DNA of 60,119 bases from an uncultured Pseudomonadota bacterium (GTDB lineage: Bacteria > Myxococcota_A > Polyangia > Nannocystales > Nannocystaceae): assembly GCA_913061055.1 (NCBI GenBank), contig CAJXVA010000007.1, positions 1-60,119 on the forward strand, read 5' to 3'. The notes below the pieces were generated by a model. It had not been told where the DNA came from, did no database searches, and saw nothing but the letters and a program-made list of their open reading frames with translations. Positions 34,401-43,102 of the stretch are shown in pieces. Each line of letters starts with the position of its first letter. Position 1 is the stretch's first letter. A program made the position numbers and the translations under genes.

Positions 34401-36101
34401 ATGAGACGTGGACGCAGCGGAATGAGCCGCCGCTGGGTCATCATGCTCGCCACATTAGCTTCGGCCGCCTGCGGCGATCCAAACAGCGGCGACCGTGCCA
34501 GCGCGGCGACCACCCTGAGCTCGGGCCCGGGCAGCAGCACCTCCGCCACCACCACCCCAACCACCACCACCTCGGCCACGAGCGCGGATGCCTCCGGCTC
34601 GACAACCACCACGGCCACCACCAGCACCGATCCCACCACAGGCCCTGACGCGATCTTCGACCTCGGAGCGCCCCCCGACCTGCCCGGCGGTGTCCAGCCG
34701 CCCACCTGCGTCGTCGTCGATGACATGGATGCGGTCGGCGATTGCAGCCAGACCGCCCCGCCCGACAGCTTCGAGCCCGACGTCCAATGGGAGTGGCAGG
34801 GCGACGGCGCGGAGATCTACGTGGTCGTGACCCCGCTGGTGGCCAACCTGACCGACGACGACGCCAACGGTACGATCGACCTCTGCGACATCCCCGACAT
34901 CGTGGTGGTCGCCTTCGCCACGCTCAATGGCCCCGCCCACATCCACGTGCTCGACGGCGAGACGGGGATGCTGCACTACACCATGCCCAGCATCGTCGAC
35001 TTCTCCGTGGCCCCCGCGCTCGGAGACATCGATGGCGACGGGCTCCCCGAGATCGTCAGCGCCAACTCCAGCGGCAACCTGATGGCCTTCGAGCACGACG
35101 GCACGCTCAAGTGGCAGAGCCCCGACATCTGGTCCGGCTCCTACATCGGGGCCATCGCCCTCGCGGACATGGACAACGACGGCGACGTGGAGATCGCGGC
35201 CGGCAACCAGCTCTTCGACCACCTGGGCAACCTGCTGTGGACCGCCCCCCAGGTCGCGGGGGCCAACTCGGCCACTACGGTGGCCGACCTCGACGGGGAT
35301 GGCGCTCTCGAGATGGTCCTGGGGCACGCCGCCGTCTACAACGACGGCTCGCTGATGTGGAATTCCGGGCTGGCCCCCGGCTACCCGCAGGTCGCCGACA
35401 TGGACGGTGACGGCCTGCCCGAGGTGGTGCTCACCAACGCAAACGGCCTGGCCCTGCTCGAGCACGACGGCACCGTTACCTACCAGGGCCTGCGCCCCAC
35501 CGGCGCACCCGCGGCGGGCCTCACCTGGACACGCCCGGCCACCATTCACGACTTCGACGGCGACGGGCAGGCCGAGTATGCGATGAGCTCGGGCAACAGC
35601 TACAGCGTGTACGAAGCCGACGGTAGCCTGCTGTGGACCTCCCCCGTCCTCGACAGCAGCGGCGTTGCGGCCGGCACCGCCTTCGACTTCCTCGGTGATG
35701 GCGACGCTGAGGCCATGTACGCCGACGAGAGCTTCTTGTTCGTCTTCGATGCCATGGGTGGCGTGCTCTTGCAGTCCCCTCGCACCAGCCTCACCGGCAC
35801 CGAGTATCCCGTCGTCGCCGACGTCGACAACGACGGCTCGGCCGAGATCGTCGTCGTCTCCAACCAGCCGATCACCGGCGGCGGACCGAGCTCTCCCCCC
35901 GTCCAGGTCATCCGCGACGTCGAGGACCGCTGGATCCAGGCCCGCCGGATCTGGAACCAGCACACCTACCACGTCACCAACGTCCGCGAGGACGGCACCA
36001 TCCCCCAGTTCGAGCCCCCCAGCTGGGAGCAGCTCAATACGTTTCGCACCAACGCGCAGATCGAAGGCGGTGGGATCTGCATCCCCGATCCAGCGGGGTA
36101 G
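34401..36101 (+). CDS. FG-GAP/VCBS repeat lipoprotein
   Basis: About 566 aa from ATG 34401 (MRRGRSGMSRRW); ATG 34371 or 34425 are alternatives. Lipoprotein signal (MLATLASAAC) then a Ser/Thr-rich linker to about residue 95. Seven or so FG-GAP-type repeats with Ca-binding DxDxDG loops follow: DIDGDGLPEIV, DMDNDGDVEIA, DLDGDGALEMV, DMDGDGLPEVV, DFDGDGQAEYA and DVDNDGSAEIV. This is an integrin-alpha-like beta-propeller of surface proteins. The C-terminal ~70 residues (IQARRIWNQHTYHVTNVRED) are a conserved tail in this type. A truncated second copy lies at 38743-39810 and shares 969 identical bases. Confidence 0.88.
   Translation: MRRGRSGMSRRWVIMLATLASAACGDPNSGDRASAATTLSSGPGSSTSATTTPTTTTSATSADASGSTTTTATTSTDPTTGPDAIFDLGAPPDLPGGVQPPTCVVVDDMDAVGDCSQTAPPDSFEPDVQWEWQGDGAEIYVVVTPLVANLTDDDANGTIDLCDIPDIVVVAFATLNGPAHIHVLDGETGMLHYTMPSIVDFSVAPALGDIDGDGLPEIVSANSSGNLMAFEHDGTLKWQSPDIWSGSYIGAIALADMDNDGDVEIAAGNQLFDHLGNLLWTAPQVAGANSATTVADLDGDGALEMVLGHAAVYNDGSLMWNSGLAPGYPQVADMDGDGLPEVVLTNANGLALLEHDGTVTYQGLRPTGAPAAGLTWTRPATIHDFDGDGQAEYAMSSGNSYSVYEADGSLLWTSPVLDSSGVAAGTAFDFLGDGDAEAMYADESFLFVFDAMGGVLLQSPRTSLTGTEYPVVADVDNDGSAEIVVVSNQPITGGGPSSPPVQVIRDVEDRWIQARRIWNQHTYHVTNVREDGTIPQFEPPSWEQLNTFRTNAQIEGGGICIPDPAG
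34722..35690 (+). repeat. 969-bp direct repeat, copy 1 (inside FG-GAP gene)
   Basis: Bases 34722-35690 are the same as 38806-39774; reading both by eye I saw no mismatch. Offset 4084 bp. The bases just outside are related but diverged with gaps, so the perfect block is bounded inside a longer homologous region. Confidence 0.9.
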
Positions 36102-36245
36102 CGAGAGCCGTGCGGGGCGCACTCGCGATTCCAGAGCGGGATGCGCCAGGGCAGAGGCTGACCGAAGTCGCGCGCTGCCTTGCACTCCTCCAACGAGCTC
36201 TGATGCGTTTGCGGCGGCCGATGGCCAGCGCTACGGTGGAGGACG

Positions 36246-36479
36246 ATGGGAGTACGCGCCACGGTTCACAACGGTCGTCTGGTTGTCGACGTGGCCACGG
36301 ATCTCCCGGAAGGGACCGTGCTCGACCTGGTCGTCGACGACGAGGGCGACGGGCTAGACACTCCCGAGCGTCAAGCCCTCGACGCGGCGATCAGCAGGTC
36401 GCTCGAACACGCTGGCCGCGGCGAGGTGGCTCCGGCGTCGAAGATCCTGTCCGAGCTTCGTGACCGCCGAAGCGAATGA
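36246..36479 (+). CDS. ParD-like antitoxin of type II toxin-antitoxin pair
   Basis: 77 aa. An N-terminal beta strand (ATVHNGRLVVDVATDLPEG) precedes an acidic helix (TPERQALDAAISRSLEHAGRG) and a C-terminal helical tail. Its stop overlaps the next start (ATGA 36476-36479). The size, position immediately before a RelE/ParE gene, and overlap support an antitoxin role; the family resembles small AbrB- or HTH-free antitoxins that occur with ParE in Nannocystaceae. Confidence 0.75.
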   Translation: MGVRATVHNGRLVVDVATDLPEGTVLDLVVDDEGDGLDTPERQALDAAISRSLEHAGRGEVAPASKILSELRDRRSE

Positions 36480-36784
36480 ACAAGCCGGTCGTCACCACGT
36501 CGACCACGGACCACCAGATCCGCGAGATCGACGATTGGTGGAGAGAGAACCGTGACAAGTCGCCGGACCTGTTCGCCGAAGAACTCGCACTTGCGTTTCG
36601 AATGCTCGAGGCCTCACCGGGAATCGGCCGGCGATATCCCCATCCCGGCGCGTTGGTGCGCCGTGTCCTGCCGCGTGCTTCTCGAAACCACGTCTACTAC
36701 GTGGAAGAAGAGCGGCAGGTGGTCATCGTGGCCGTGTGGGGCGCCATCAAAGGCTCCGGGCCTGACCTTTCGCGCCCGAAATAG
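36476..36784 (+). CDS. RelE/ParE family toxin
   Basis: 102 aa. Typical RelE/ParE fold: N-terminal strand and helix with IDDWWRENRD, the FAEELALAFRMLEASPGIGRR helix, then a conserved basic strand GALVRRVLPRASRNHVYYVE and a final strand VVIVAVWGAIKG. Overlaps the antitoxin gene by 4 bp. ParE-type members poison gyrase; RelE-type cleave mRNA. The residues here do not decide between them. It lies between the two 969-bp repeat copies. Confidence 0.85.
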   Translation: MNKPVVTTSTTDHQIREIDDWWRENRDKSPDLFAEELALAFRMLEASPGIGRRYPHPGALVRRVLPRASRNHVYYVEEERQVVIVAVWGAIKGSGPDLSRPK

Positions 36785-36860
36785 CGCGACCGTCCACCGA
36801 CTGAGCGCTCAGCTGGAGCGCCACGGGTCGGGTGACTCGCACAAGGGGGTTGAAGACGAT

Positions 36861-37057
36861 TGAGGGTCCGTGTTGCTCGGCTCTCAGGGCACATGGACGG
36901 ATTCGACGTCGATGCGGTGCTCGCTCTGTACCTCGTAGACCCGCACGGTCAGAACCAGGTCACTCGCGCCGGACTCCTTCGTCCAGAGATCGATGACTGC
37001 GTCCCAGTGATCGCCCATCCACTGGGAGACCGACGATTCCCAGCACGCGTCGGGTAG
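36861..37057. repeat. 197-bp duplicated segment, copy 1
   Basis: 36861-37057 aligns gap-free with 43908-44104 with roughly nine in ten bases the same. It covers the last ~58 codons of the DUF7668-like gene plus 23 bp downstream of its stop. Confidence 0.75.
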
Positions 37058-37264
37058 CTCGGCGAGCGTCTCACCGAACTCGCGCAGGTAGTCTCGAATC
37101 TGCGCGGCGACGTCCGGGCGAATGCGGTCGATGGAGGGTGGCAGCCTGTCGGGAGAGAAGTCGCCCTGAGCGATGCTCGCGACGAGGTCGACCAGGACCG
37201 GTCGCCAAGCGCTGGCGATGGGTTGCTGCGAGGTCTCGTCCTTGATGGCTGAAACTCGCTCCAA
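36884..37264 (-). CDS. DUF7668-like protein
   Basis: 126 aa with a proposed TTG start at 37264 (LERVSAIKDETSQ); the open frame runs to 37516 without coding character, and no ATG or GTG lies in a better place, so the start is uncertain. The C-terminal half matches what I know as DUF7668: RDYLREFGETLAELPDACWE, SSVSQWMGDHWDAVIDLWT and SGASDLVLTVRVYEV ending VHVP. Function unknown. It is convergent with the TA pair and divergent from the HELIH lipoprotein gene. A 3' fragment is duplicated at 43908-44104. Confidence 0.6.
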   Translation of the reverse strand: MERVSAIKDETSQQPIASAWRPVLVDLVASIAQGDFSPDRLPPSIDRIRPDVAAQIRDYLREFGETLAELPDACWESSVSQWMGDHWDAVIDLWTKESGASDLVLTVRVYEVQSEHRIDVESVHVP

Positions 37265-37349
37265 GACATCTGAGCGTAACCTGTGTTGGACGAGACGCGA
37301 GCAGACCGGCCGAGTGCGCCGGATCGGAGCTGCGAGAGCACGACATCGC

Positions 37350-37368
37350 TTCAACCGAGCCGGTTGAA
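37350..37368. promoter_or_regulatory. Perfect 8-bp inverted repeat in divergent intergenic region
   Basis: TTCAACCG-AGC-CGGTTGAA lies about 85 bp upstream of the DUF7668-like gene and ~200 bp before the HELIH lipoprotein gene. Dyad position suits a regulator-binding site, but no binder is known. No resemblance to attC core beyond the palindrome. Confidence 0.3.
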
Positions 37369-37575
37369 ACGCGGACCACCTGTGGTGTACTGGGCCATTC
37401 GGGCAGACCGATGGCCTACCACCCTCGCTACAGGCTCTCCGCAGTCGTCTTGAAGGCAGCCGAAGAACTGGCCGCCGCCCGAGCGGTCGTTGAACTGCTG
37501 CCCCTGCCCTTCGCACAGGTCCGTCGGCCTACGCGAGCATTCGGTGTGTTTTCAGGCGCAAGAGCGAGCGTAGCG

Positions 37576-38640
37576 ATGCAGCTCGTCCTGTGCTGTACGG
37601 CATGCACCGAGCCGGAGAGCTTCGCCTTCCCCTCAACCAGGGTCGTCTACGACAGCGAGCTTCTTCGCATCCACGCGGCGCCGGGTCTCGAACCGTGCGC
37701 GGGCACGGGCTCGTCGATGGATCGGACACTTGAGTTCTTCGCCAGAGAAAGCGGCCTACCGGTGCTCGAGGAGCCACTCGATCTCTATTGGCTTCCCGAC
37801 GAGGAGGTGCAGGCGGTCTGTCAAACGGAGATGGACATCGGCGGGTGTTTTCTGTCGACAAGCGAATCCGTCACCAAGGACTTGCCCGAGGAGCACGAGC
37901 TGATCCACGCGTACCTGCAGAGAGTGGGAGGCGGGACCTCTCGCTACGCCTTCTTCGACGAGGGGCTCGCGCTCGTGTACGGATCCGACAGCATGCAGCT
38001 CGCCCCGACGACGGACCTCCAAGACGCGATCTTGTTCTCGCGGGGTCTCCCGTTGCATCACTATGCGCGGGCAGGACACTTCGTCGCGTTTCTCGTCGAT
38101 GAGTTCGGACCGGAACAGACGGTCGGCTTCGTCCTCGACACGTACGACGTGACCCCGAACTCGCTCGCATCTGACTTCGCGCGCCACTTCGGGCCGAGTC
38201 TCTCCTCGGTCATCTCGTCCTACGAGACGGGCACGACCTCTTGCACCAGCGCCGGCTGGCAACGTCGTGCGGACTGCGAGGACCTCGAACCGACCCCGTG
38301 GTCGTCCGAGTTCTCGTGGACGGCGGAGGTCGGCGCTGGGTGTTCGGCCATCGGCTCGATCGGCTCGTTCGACGGCCCCATCCGCGAGCGATTCGGGCTG
38401 CAGATCGACGAGGCGGGGGTCTTCGACGTTCGTCCCGAGCGGTCGTCGGATGCTCGACGTCCGACGGTCGATCTCCTGCGGTGCGGAAGCTGTGAGGACG
38501 AGTTTTCGTTCGCGCACGATCTCGACGATGGTTGGCTCGTTGGTCTCCCGCTTGAGCCTGGATTCTACATCGTGACCTCCACTTTCGAGAGCGAGGCGGA
38601 TGTCGAGGCGACCGAAGTCAACGTGCGGCGGCGGCCGTGA
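37576..38640 (+). CDS. Gluzincin-like HEXXH lipoprotein
   Basis: 354 aa from ATG 37576 (MQLVLCCTACTEPES), a very short lipoprotein-like signal; the frame is open back to 37411 but without a hydrophobic signal. HELIH at residues 107-111 supplies a zinc motif (HEXXH). A downstream glutamate in RYAFFDEGLALVYG (E129) is spaced like the third ligand in peptidase MA proteins. The C-terminal half is beta-rich with cysteine pairs (SCTSAGWQRRADCED, CGSCEDEF) and ends VTSTFESEADVEATEVNVRR. A predicted surface metalloprotease of no known family. A 71-bp remnant of a paralogue lies at 52978-53048. Confidence 0.7.
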   Translation: MQLVLCCTACTEPESFAFPSTRVVYDSELLRIHAAPGLEPCAGTGSSMDRTLEFFARESGLPVLEEPLDLYWLPDEEVQAVCQTEMDIGGCFLSTSESVTKDLPEEHELIHAYLQRVGGGTSRYAFFDEGLALVYGSDSMQLAPTTDLQDAILFSRGLPLHHYARAGHFVAFLVDEFGPEQTVGFVLDTYDVTPNSLASDFARHFGPSLSSVISSYETGTTSCTSAGWQRRADCEDLEPTPWSSEFSWTAEVGAGCSAIGSIGSFDGPIRERFGLQIDEAGVFDVRPERSSDARRPTVDLLRCGSCEDEFSFAHDLDDGWLVGLPLEPGFYIVTSTFESEADVEATEVNVRRRP

Positions 38641-38742
38641 AGGACCGTCGACTCCTCCGTCCCGACCCCGAACCGCTGCGTGAGCTCCGTGCAAGCGGTT
38701 GGTTCGGAGCCGCGGACAAGCAGCTCTTTCTCAAATCCGGCT

Positions 38743-39810
38743 CTCACGGCCACCACCAGCACCGATAACGTGCCCGGTGTCCAGCCCACCTGCACCGTCG
38801 TCGACGACATGGATGCGGTCGGCGATTGCAGCCAGACCGCCCCGCCCGACAGCTTCGAGCCCGACGTCCAATGGGAGTGGCAGGGCGACGGCGCGGAGAT
38901 CTACGTGGTCGTGACCCCGCTGGTGGCCAACCTGACCGACGACGACGCCAACGGTACGATCGACCTCTGCGACATCCCCGACATCGTGGTGGTCGCCTTC
39001 GCCACGCTCAATGGCCCCGCCCACATCCACGTGCTCGACGGCGAGACGGGGATGCTGCACTACACCATGCCCAGCATCGTCGACTTCTCCGTGGCCCCCG
39101 CGCTCGGAGACATCGATGGCGACGGGCTCCCCGAGATCGTCAGCGCCAACTCCAGCGGCAACCTGATGGCCTTCGAGCACGACGGCACGCTCAAGTGGCA
39201 GAGCCCCGACATCTGGTCCGGCTCCTACATCGGGGCCATCGCCCTCGCGGACATGGACAACGACGGCGACGTGGAGATCGCGGCCGGCAACCAGCTCTTC
39301 GACCACCTGGGCAACCTGCTGTGGACCGCCCCCCAGGTCGCGGGGGCCAACTCGGCCACTACGGTGGCCGACCTCGACGGGGATGGCGCTCTCGAGATGG
39401 TCCTGGGGCACGCCGCCGTCTACAACGACGGCTCGCTGATGTGGAATTCCGGGCTGGCCCCCGGCTACCCGCAGGTCGCCGACATGGACGGTGACGGCCT
39501 GCCCGAGGTGGTGCTCACCAACGCAAACGGCCTGGCCCTGCTCGAGCACGACGGCACCGTTACCTACCAGGGCCTGCGCCCCACCGGCGCACCCGCGGCG
39601 GGCCTCACCTGGACACGCCCGGCCACCATTCACGACTTCGACGGCGACGGGCAGGCCGAGTATGCGATGAGCTCGGGCAACAGCTACAGCGTGTACGAAG
39701 CCGACGGTAGCCTGCTGTGGACCTCCCCCGTCCTCGACAGCAGCGGCGTTGCGGCCGGCACCGCCTTCGACTTCGCGACCTCTCCCCCCCGCCCAGGTCC
39801 TTCGGGCTCG
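38743..39810 (+). pseudogene. FG-GAP lipoprotein pseudogene, second copy
   Basis: The copy starts in the linker (CACGGCCACCACCAGCACCGAT shared with 34609-34630 in part), has small deletions up to 38805, then 969 bp identical to copy 1. At 39775 it jumps to sequence matching 35886-35910 (CTCTCCCCCC..CCAGGTC), so ~195 bp are missing, and the frame then leaves the original to stop at 39879. No signal peptide remains. It cannot make the full propeller. Confidence 0.8.
38806..39774 (+). repeat. 969-bp direct repeat, copy 2
   Basis: Second copy of 34722-35690, same orientation. Perfect identity between diverged, gapped flanks is the classical sign of gene conversion; an assembly collapse or misjoin is the alternative. 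Confidence 0.9.
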
Positions 39811-39860
39811 GCCCGGCCACCAGCGCGCCCGGTCGCGGCTATCTCGAGACCGTCACCGCA

Positions 39861-41291
39861 TCATCGCTCAGTCCCCTGAAGACCACGCCAAGGGCGTTCG
39901 GGTACCAAGCCTGCGATGGCCTCGTGATCGTCTTGGAAGCGGCGCCCGATGAGCTCCACCATCGTCTTTGGCGCGTCGCCTTTTCGCAGAAGCACGCAGG
40001 CGGCGGCGTCATCGACTCGGTCCGTGTTCGGCGCCCGACAGTATCGACGCCGCAACACTTCGTTGAACCCGGCCTCCAGCTTGTCGCGTGCCCGCACGAT
40101 CTCTTCCAGGAATCGCTCTTCGCGAGTCGGTGGATCCGGCTCCTTCGGGACGATGCCAGCATCGGGGTCCGTCACGTCATGTTCGTCCTGATATGTGACT
40201 CGGCGAAGTCCGAAGGACCCCACGACGTTGGGAGTCGAGTCGACGCGAAAGGTTGTGTGCGCGGTGTATCGATAGACGTGCTCGATGACCTCGTAGTCGT
40301 AGCTGCGGCGGACCACCTCGTACAGCTCGGACTCTGGCTTCGTCGCAGCCTCTTCGCACGCCCTGGGCGGATCCGCGTAGTTGCGGCAGGGGACAGAGTA
40401 GGTCTCGTAGCGAGTGGCCTGTGTGCCGTTGCCGGTTGTATTGGTCTCCGTCGTGATGTGCTCGTGCCAGACGGCCGTACGGGTTGCGCGGCGGGCAGCG
40501 TGGCTATCGCGGCGGCTGCCCTCGAGTTTGATGTGAATCGAGCACTCTGCGCGCGGATCGAATAGAGGTCCATCGACGAAGGCCTTGGACAGCTCGCGGC
40601 GCAGTTCTTGCGCCTCCTCGGTCGTTGCGCCATCGATATCCCCCTCGAACGTGAGGGCGCTACAGGTGCCAGGCGGAATCGAGACGTCTGGTCCAGGCAC
40701 ACCGAAGGACCGACAGTAGTACCCGGCGAGCATCGCGAGATACGGTTCCTCCGGCGCCCCGAATCCCTCGCAGCGCTCCCGTGCACCGGCACGAATCGTC
40801 TCGAGCGTCGCGAGGCGGGCAGCGCGATAGGGCGGCTCCCGTTTCAGACGCCCGACGTCCGGCCACGCCTGCTGGGCCGCGAGCGGTCCGCTCGAGCGCA
40901 AGATCTCCAGCACGCCCTCGGCATCGGATGCCGCGCTCTGGCCGACTGCCTCAGAGACCTGCCTCCGTTGCGCCTCCGTGAGCGTCCAGGTCTTCGTACG
41001 GGTGAGTAATCGGCCCACGCGCGCGCTGGCGCTTTGCCAATGAGAGAGCCGGCGAAGACTCGCAATGTTGTCGAGTTCCTTGTCCACCCAAGCCTGGCGC
41101 GCCGCGTTGCGGCGCTTTCGAACCACGCGGTCCAGCGGGCCGCGGAGCAGCGCCTCGTCGTAGTGCGCCAGTGCGGCCTCGTACCGCCCGTCGGCCATCG
41201 CCCGATCGCCCTCGGCCATCAGGCATCCAGATGCTCCGCCCAGGCACGCACAGAGCGCGATCAGTATCTGGATGCATGTGTGGTGAGGCAT
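39861..41291 (-). CDS. TPR-like lipoprotein
   Basis: 476 aa from ATG 41291 (MPHHTCIQILIALCACLGGASGC, lipobox ASGC). Residues 25-60 contain a TPR-type helix pair (GDRAMADGRYEAALAHYDEA). The central region is helical. The C-terminal half has a beta-rich segment of alternating tyrosine and charged residues (SYDYEVIEHVYRYTAHTTFR), two cysteine pairs, and a final helix. Conserved-looking myxobacterial lipoprotein; no assigned function. Its 3' end overlaps the tail of the FG-GAP pseudogene by 19 bp. Confidence 0.72.
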   Translation of the reverse strand: MPHHTCIQILIALCACLGGASGCLMAEGDRAMADGRYEAALAHYDEALLRGPLDRVVRKRRNAARQAWVDKELDNIASLRRLSHWQSASARVGRLLTRTKTWTLTEAQRRQVSEAVGQSAASDAEGVLEILRSSGPLAAQQAWPDVGRLKREPPYRAARLATLETIRAGARERCEGFGAPEEPYLAMLAGYYCRSFGVPGPDVSIPPGTCSALTFEGDIDGATTEEAQELRRELSKAFVDGPLFDPRAECSIHIKLEGSRRDSHAARRATRTAVWHEHITTETNTTGNGTQATRYETYSVPCRNYADPPRACEEAATKPESELYEVVRRSYDYEVIEHVYRYTAHTTFRVDSTPNVVGSFGLRRVTYQDEHDVTDPDAGIVPKEPDPPTREERFLEEIVRARDKLEAGFNEVLRRRYCRAPNTDRVDDAAACVLLRKGDAPKTMVELIGRRFQDDHEAIAGLVPERPWRGLQGTER

Positions 41292-41498
41292 TCGTCTCCG
41301 AAGCGTTGCGACGCGGCCCCGGCGGGCCACCGCTTTGTATTGTATGCGGGTCGTTGCTCGGGGGCGGGTAGCGTTCCCGTATTTCTTTGCCGGATTCGGG
41401 AACGCTTCGCCCACTCGCGCATCAAACTGTCGTGAGAAGGTCCAAGTTCCGACCCAGGGATGTTCCCTGCCCGTACTATCCCCAGAGACACGACCCTC

Positions 41499-41861
41499 AT
41501 GCCTTACTCTCGATACTCACTGCTTGTACTCGGACTCTCGAGTGCCTGCGCTGGAACCAACACGACAGCACCAAGCACCGACATGCCGGCCACGCTGGAT
41601 TCGCACGACATCCGCGATGGCCTCGCGACGGTGAAAGCGGACGCGAAGGCCTGTGGGGTCGAGCATGGGGCTGAGCCCGGCACTGCCGTCCGCGTGAAGC
41701 TCGTAATCGCGGGGCCTACAGGGCAGCTCAAGTCAGTGGAGGCCCTGTCACCATGGACCGCCTCGCCCTTGGGCAACTGCGTTGCGGATGCGGTTTCACA
41801 GGCCCAGTTCCGACCGTGCGAGAAGGAGAGCGTTGGGGTTGTGTTCCCGATCCTGCTTTAG
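41499..41861 (+). CDS. Small TonB-C-like lipoprotein
   Basis: 120 aa from ATG 41499 (MPYSRYSLLVLGLSSACAG, lipobox SSAC). The mature domain resembles TonB C-terminal or AgmX/PglI-type domains common in Myxococcota: a cysteine after DAKACG, then AVRVKLVIAGPTGQLKSVEA, GNCVADAVSQAQFRPC and VVFPILL. These domains often bind partners across the periplasm. Monocistronic, divergent from the 476-aa lipoprotein. Confidence 0.75.
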   Translation: MPYSRYSLLVLGLSSACAGTNTTAPSTDMPATLDSHDIRDGLATVKADAKACGVEHGAEPGTAVRVKLVIAGPTGQLKSVEALSPWTASPLGNCVADAVSQAQFRPCEKESVGVVFPILL

Positions 41862-42258
41862 CGCTGCCACCGGCCCCAGGAACTCGGCGCGGAGCTTTTC
41901 TTCAACCTCCAACCGGGTCGCAGCTCGGCCCTTGGCGAGTTCGGCTTCGACATCACCGTGCGCGCCTGCGTACCGCTTCGGTGCCTCTCGGCGTCGTCGT
42001 GCCCCTCGTGGCTCAGCCCCACCCCGACGGATGCCAACGGAGAAGTGCACGGCTCCGTCGACCACCATCTGGGGCGTGTACGGAGCGGCCCTCATGAAGG
42101 CGCTGAGCGACAGCTTGCCCGCGGCATCTGGGAGCTGAGCCCAGAGTGGACGGCCGAGATCGGGCGCCGTATTGGGGGCGTCTAAGCGAAATGAGGAGCA
42201 CGCGGGCCGCGGGGAGCAGGGCCATCGGGGAGCGGGCCGCGCTCGGCCTGCGCCGCCG
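41862..42258 (+). pseudogene. Possible degraded gene between TonB-like and 42259 genes
   Basis: Three plus-strand frames carry coding-looking pieces in succession: AELFFNLQPGRSSALGEFGF (about 41884-41960), then WGVYGAALMKALSDSLPAA (about 42069-42130), then LARGIWELSPEWTAEIGRR ending at the stop at 42182. Frameshifts would be needed between them. No family recognised and no start codon identified. The rest of the stretch appears empty. Confidence 0.3.
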
Positions 42259-42798
42259 TCACTCGGGCCGGGCGTGGGGAACGAGCGGGGCGTCCGGGTC
42301 GGTCAGCGAGAGCGACGTGGATTGAAGGAGTCCGGCGCGGCCCTCGGAGCCGGTCGTGTGCCATTGCGCGTACCAGACGGGTTCGACCTCGGGAGAGCCC
42401 TGCTCGGATGGGGTCAGGTAGGCGACCTGCCCTGCTCTGTCGAAGGAAATGATGAGCTCGGGATAGGCCGACTCAGCCAACTCGAGGAATCGCTGGTCGG
42501 CGGCCGGCTCATCGATCGCCGCCACCGCCTCCCCGACGACTTCGATCGGAGTCTCGAGATCCCGGATGACCCCGCGTTCGGTCAACTCCGCAACGATGTC
42601 TTGCGCGGCCGCCCGGGTTGTTTCGGGCGCAACGCCATCGCCCTCGAGATCATACTTCGTCCGCTGCGCCACCTTGAGACCCGTCGCACCTGTCAGTGAT
42701 TGCTCGGTCGAGAGCCAAAGGTCCGCGTCATCGAAGACCGCGCCCACCTTTGGATCGTCCTCGCCCGTCGGCGATGATCCGTTCGAGCCCTTGGACAA
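42259..42798 (-). CDS. Hypothetical protein
   Basis: 179 aa, acidic and soluble, without signal peptide or membrane helices. The N-terminus is low complexity (MSKGSNGSSPTGEDDPKVG); the core (WLSTEQSLTGATGLKVAQRT, then PIEVVGEAVAAIDEPAADQR) is alpha/beta; the C-terminal ~50 residues include YLTPSEQGSPEVEPVWYAQW. No family recognised. Leftward gene, divergent from the 43103 lipoprotein. Confidence 0.6.
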   Translation of the reverse strand: MSKGSNGSSPTGEDDPKVGAVFDDADLWLSTEQSLTGATGLKVAQRTKYDLEGDGVAPETTRAAAQDIVAELTERGVIRDLETPIEVVGEAVAAIDEPAADQRFLELAESAYPELIISFDRAGQVAYLTPSEQGSPEVEPVWYAQWHTTGSEGRAGLLQSTSLSLTDPDAPLVPHARPE

Positions 42799-43102
42799 GA
42801 CCGCTCATAGGTGGGACGCGGGGATAGGCTCCGGTGGAGAGGTCCTGCCTTCGTGCGCGCCGGGGTGCGGCCAGCGAGAGCTGGCCCCTTGGCGTGGAGC
42901 TGTTCGTCGCGACCTCGTGTCACAGGGGTTTTCCCTTCCGTCGTGGGCGGGACTCCCGCGGCGCAGGACGTGTGTGACGTAGGGATTTCCTGTGTTTTGC
43001 ACCGGGGCGGAGTCGTCGCGACAGTCACGAACCGTTCATCCCGGTCTCGTCCGGCGGGCGTGCTGCCGGTCGAAGCGGGGGCCCCTGCTAGCCTTGGCGT
43101 CG
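42799..43102. other. Intergenic, nothing recognised
   Basis: 304 bp between divergent genes. No ORF with coding character. It must contain promoters for the 42259 and 43103 genes, but I see no clear operator dyad. Confidence 0.45.

Noticed and set aside
34455-36185. 576-aa open frame on the minus strand opposite the FG-GAP gene
   Set aside because: It is a shadow of the high-GC sense gene; no start context or motifs, and it is Val/Gly/His-rich as antisense frames are.
37350-37368. attC-like site at the 8-bp palindrome
   Set aside because: Only a simple dyad; lacks the RYYYAAC core and the double-arm arrangement seen at 53119 and 53603.
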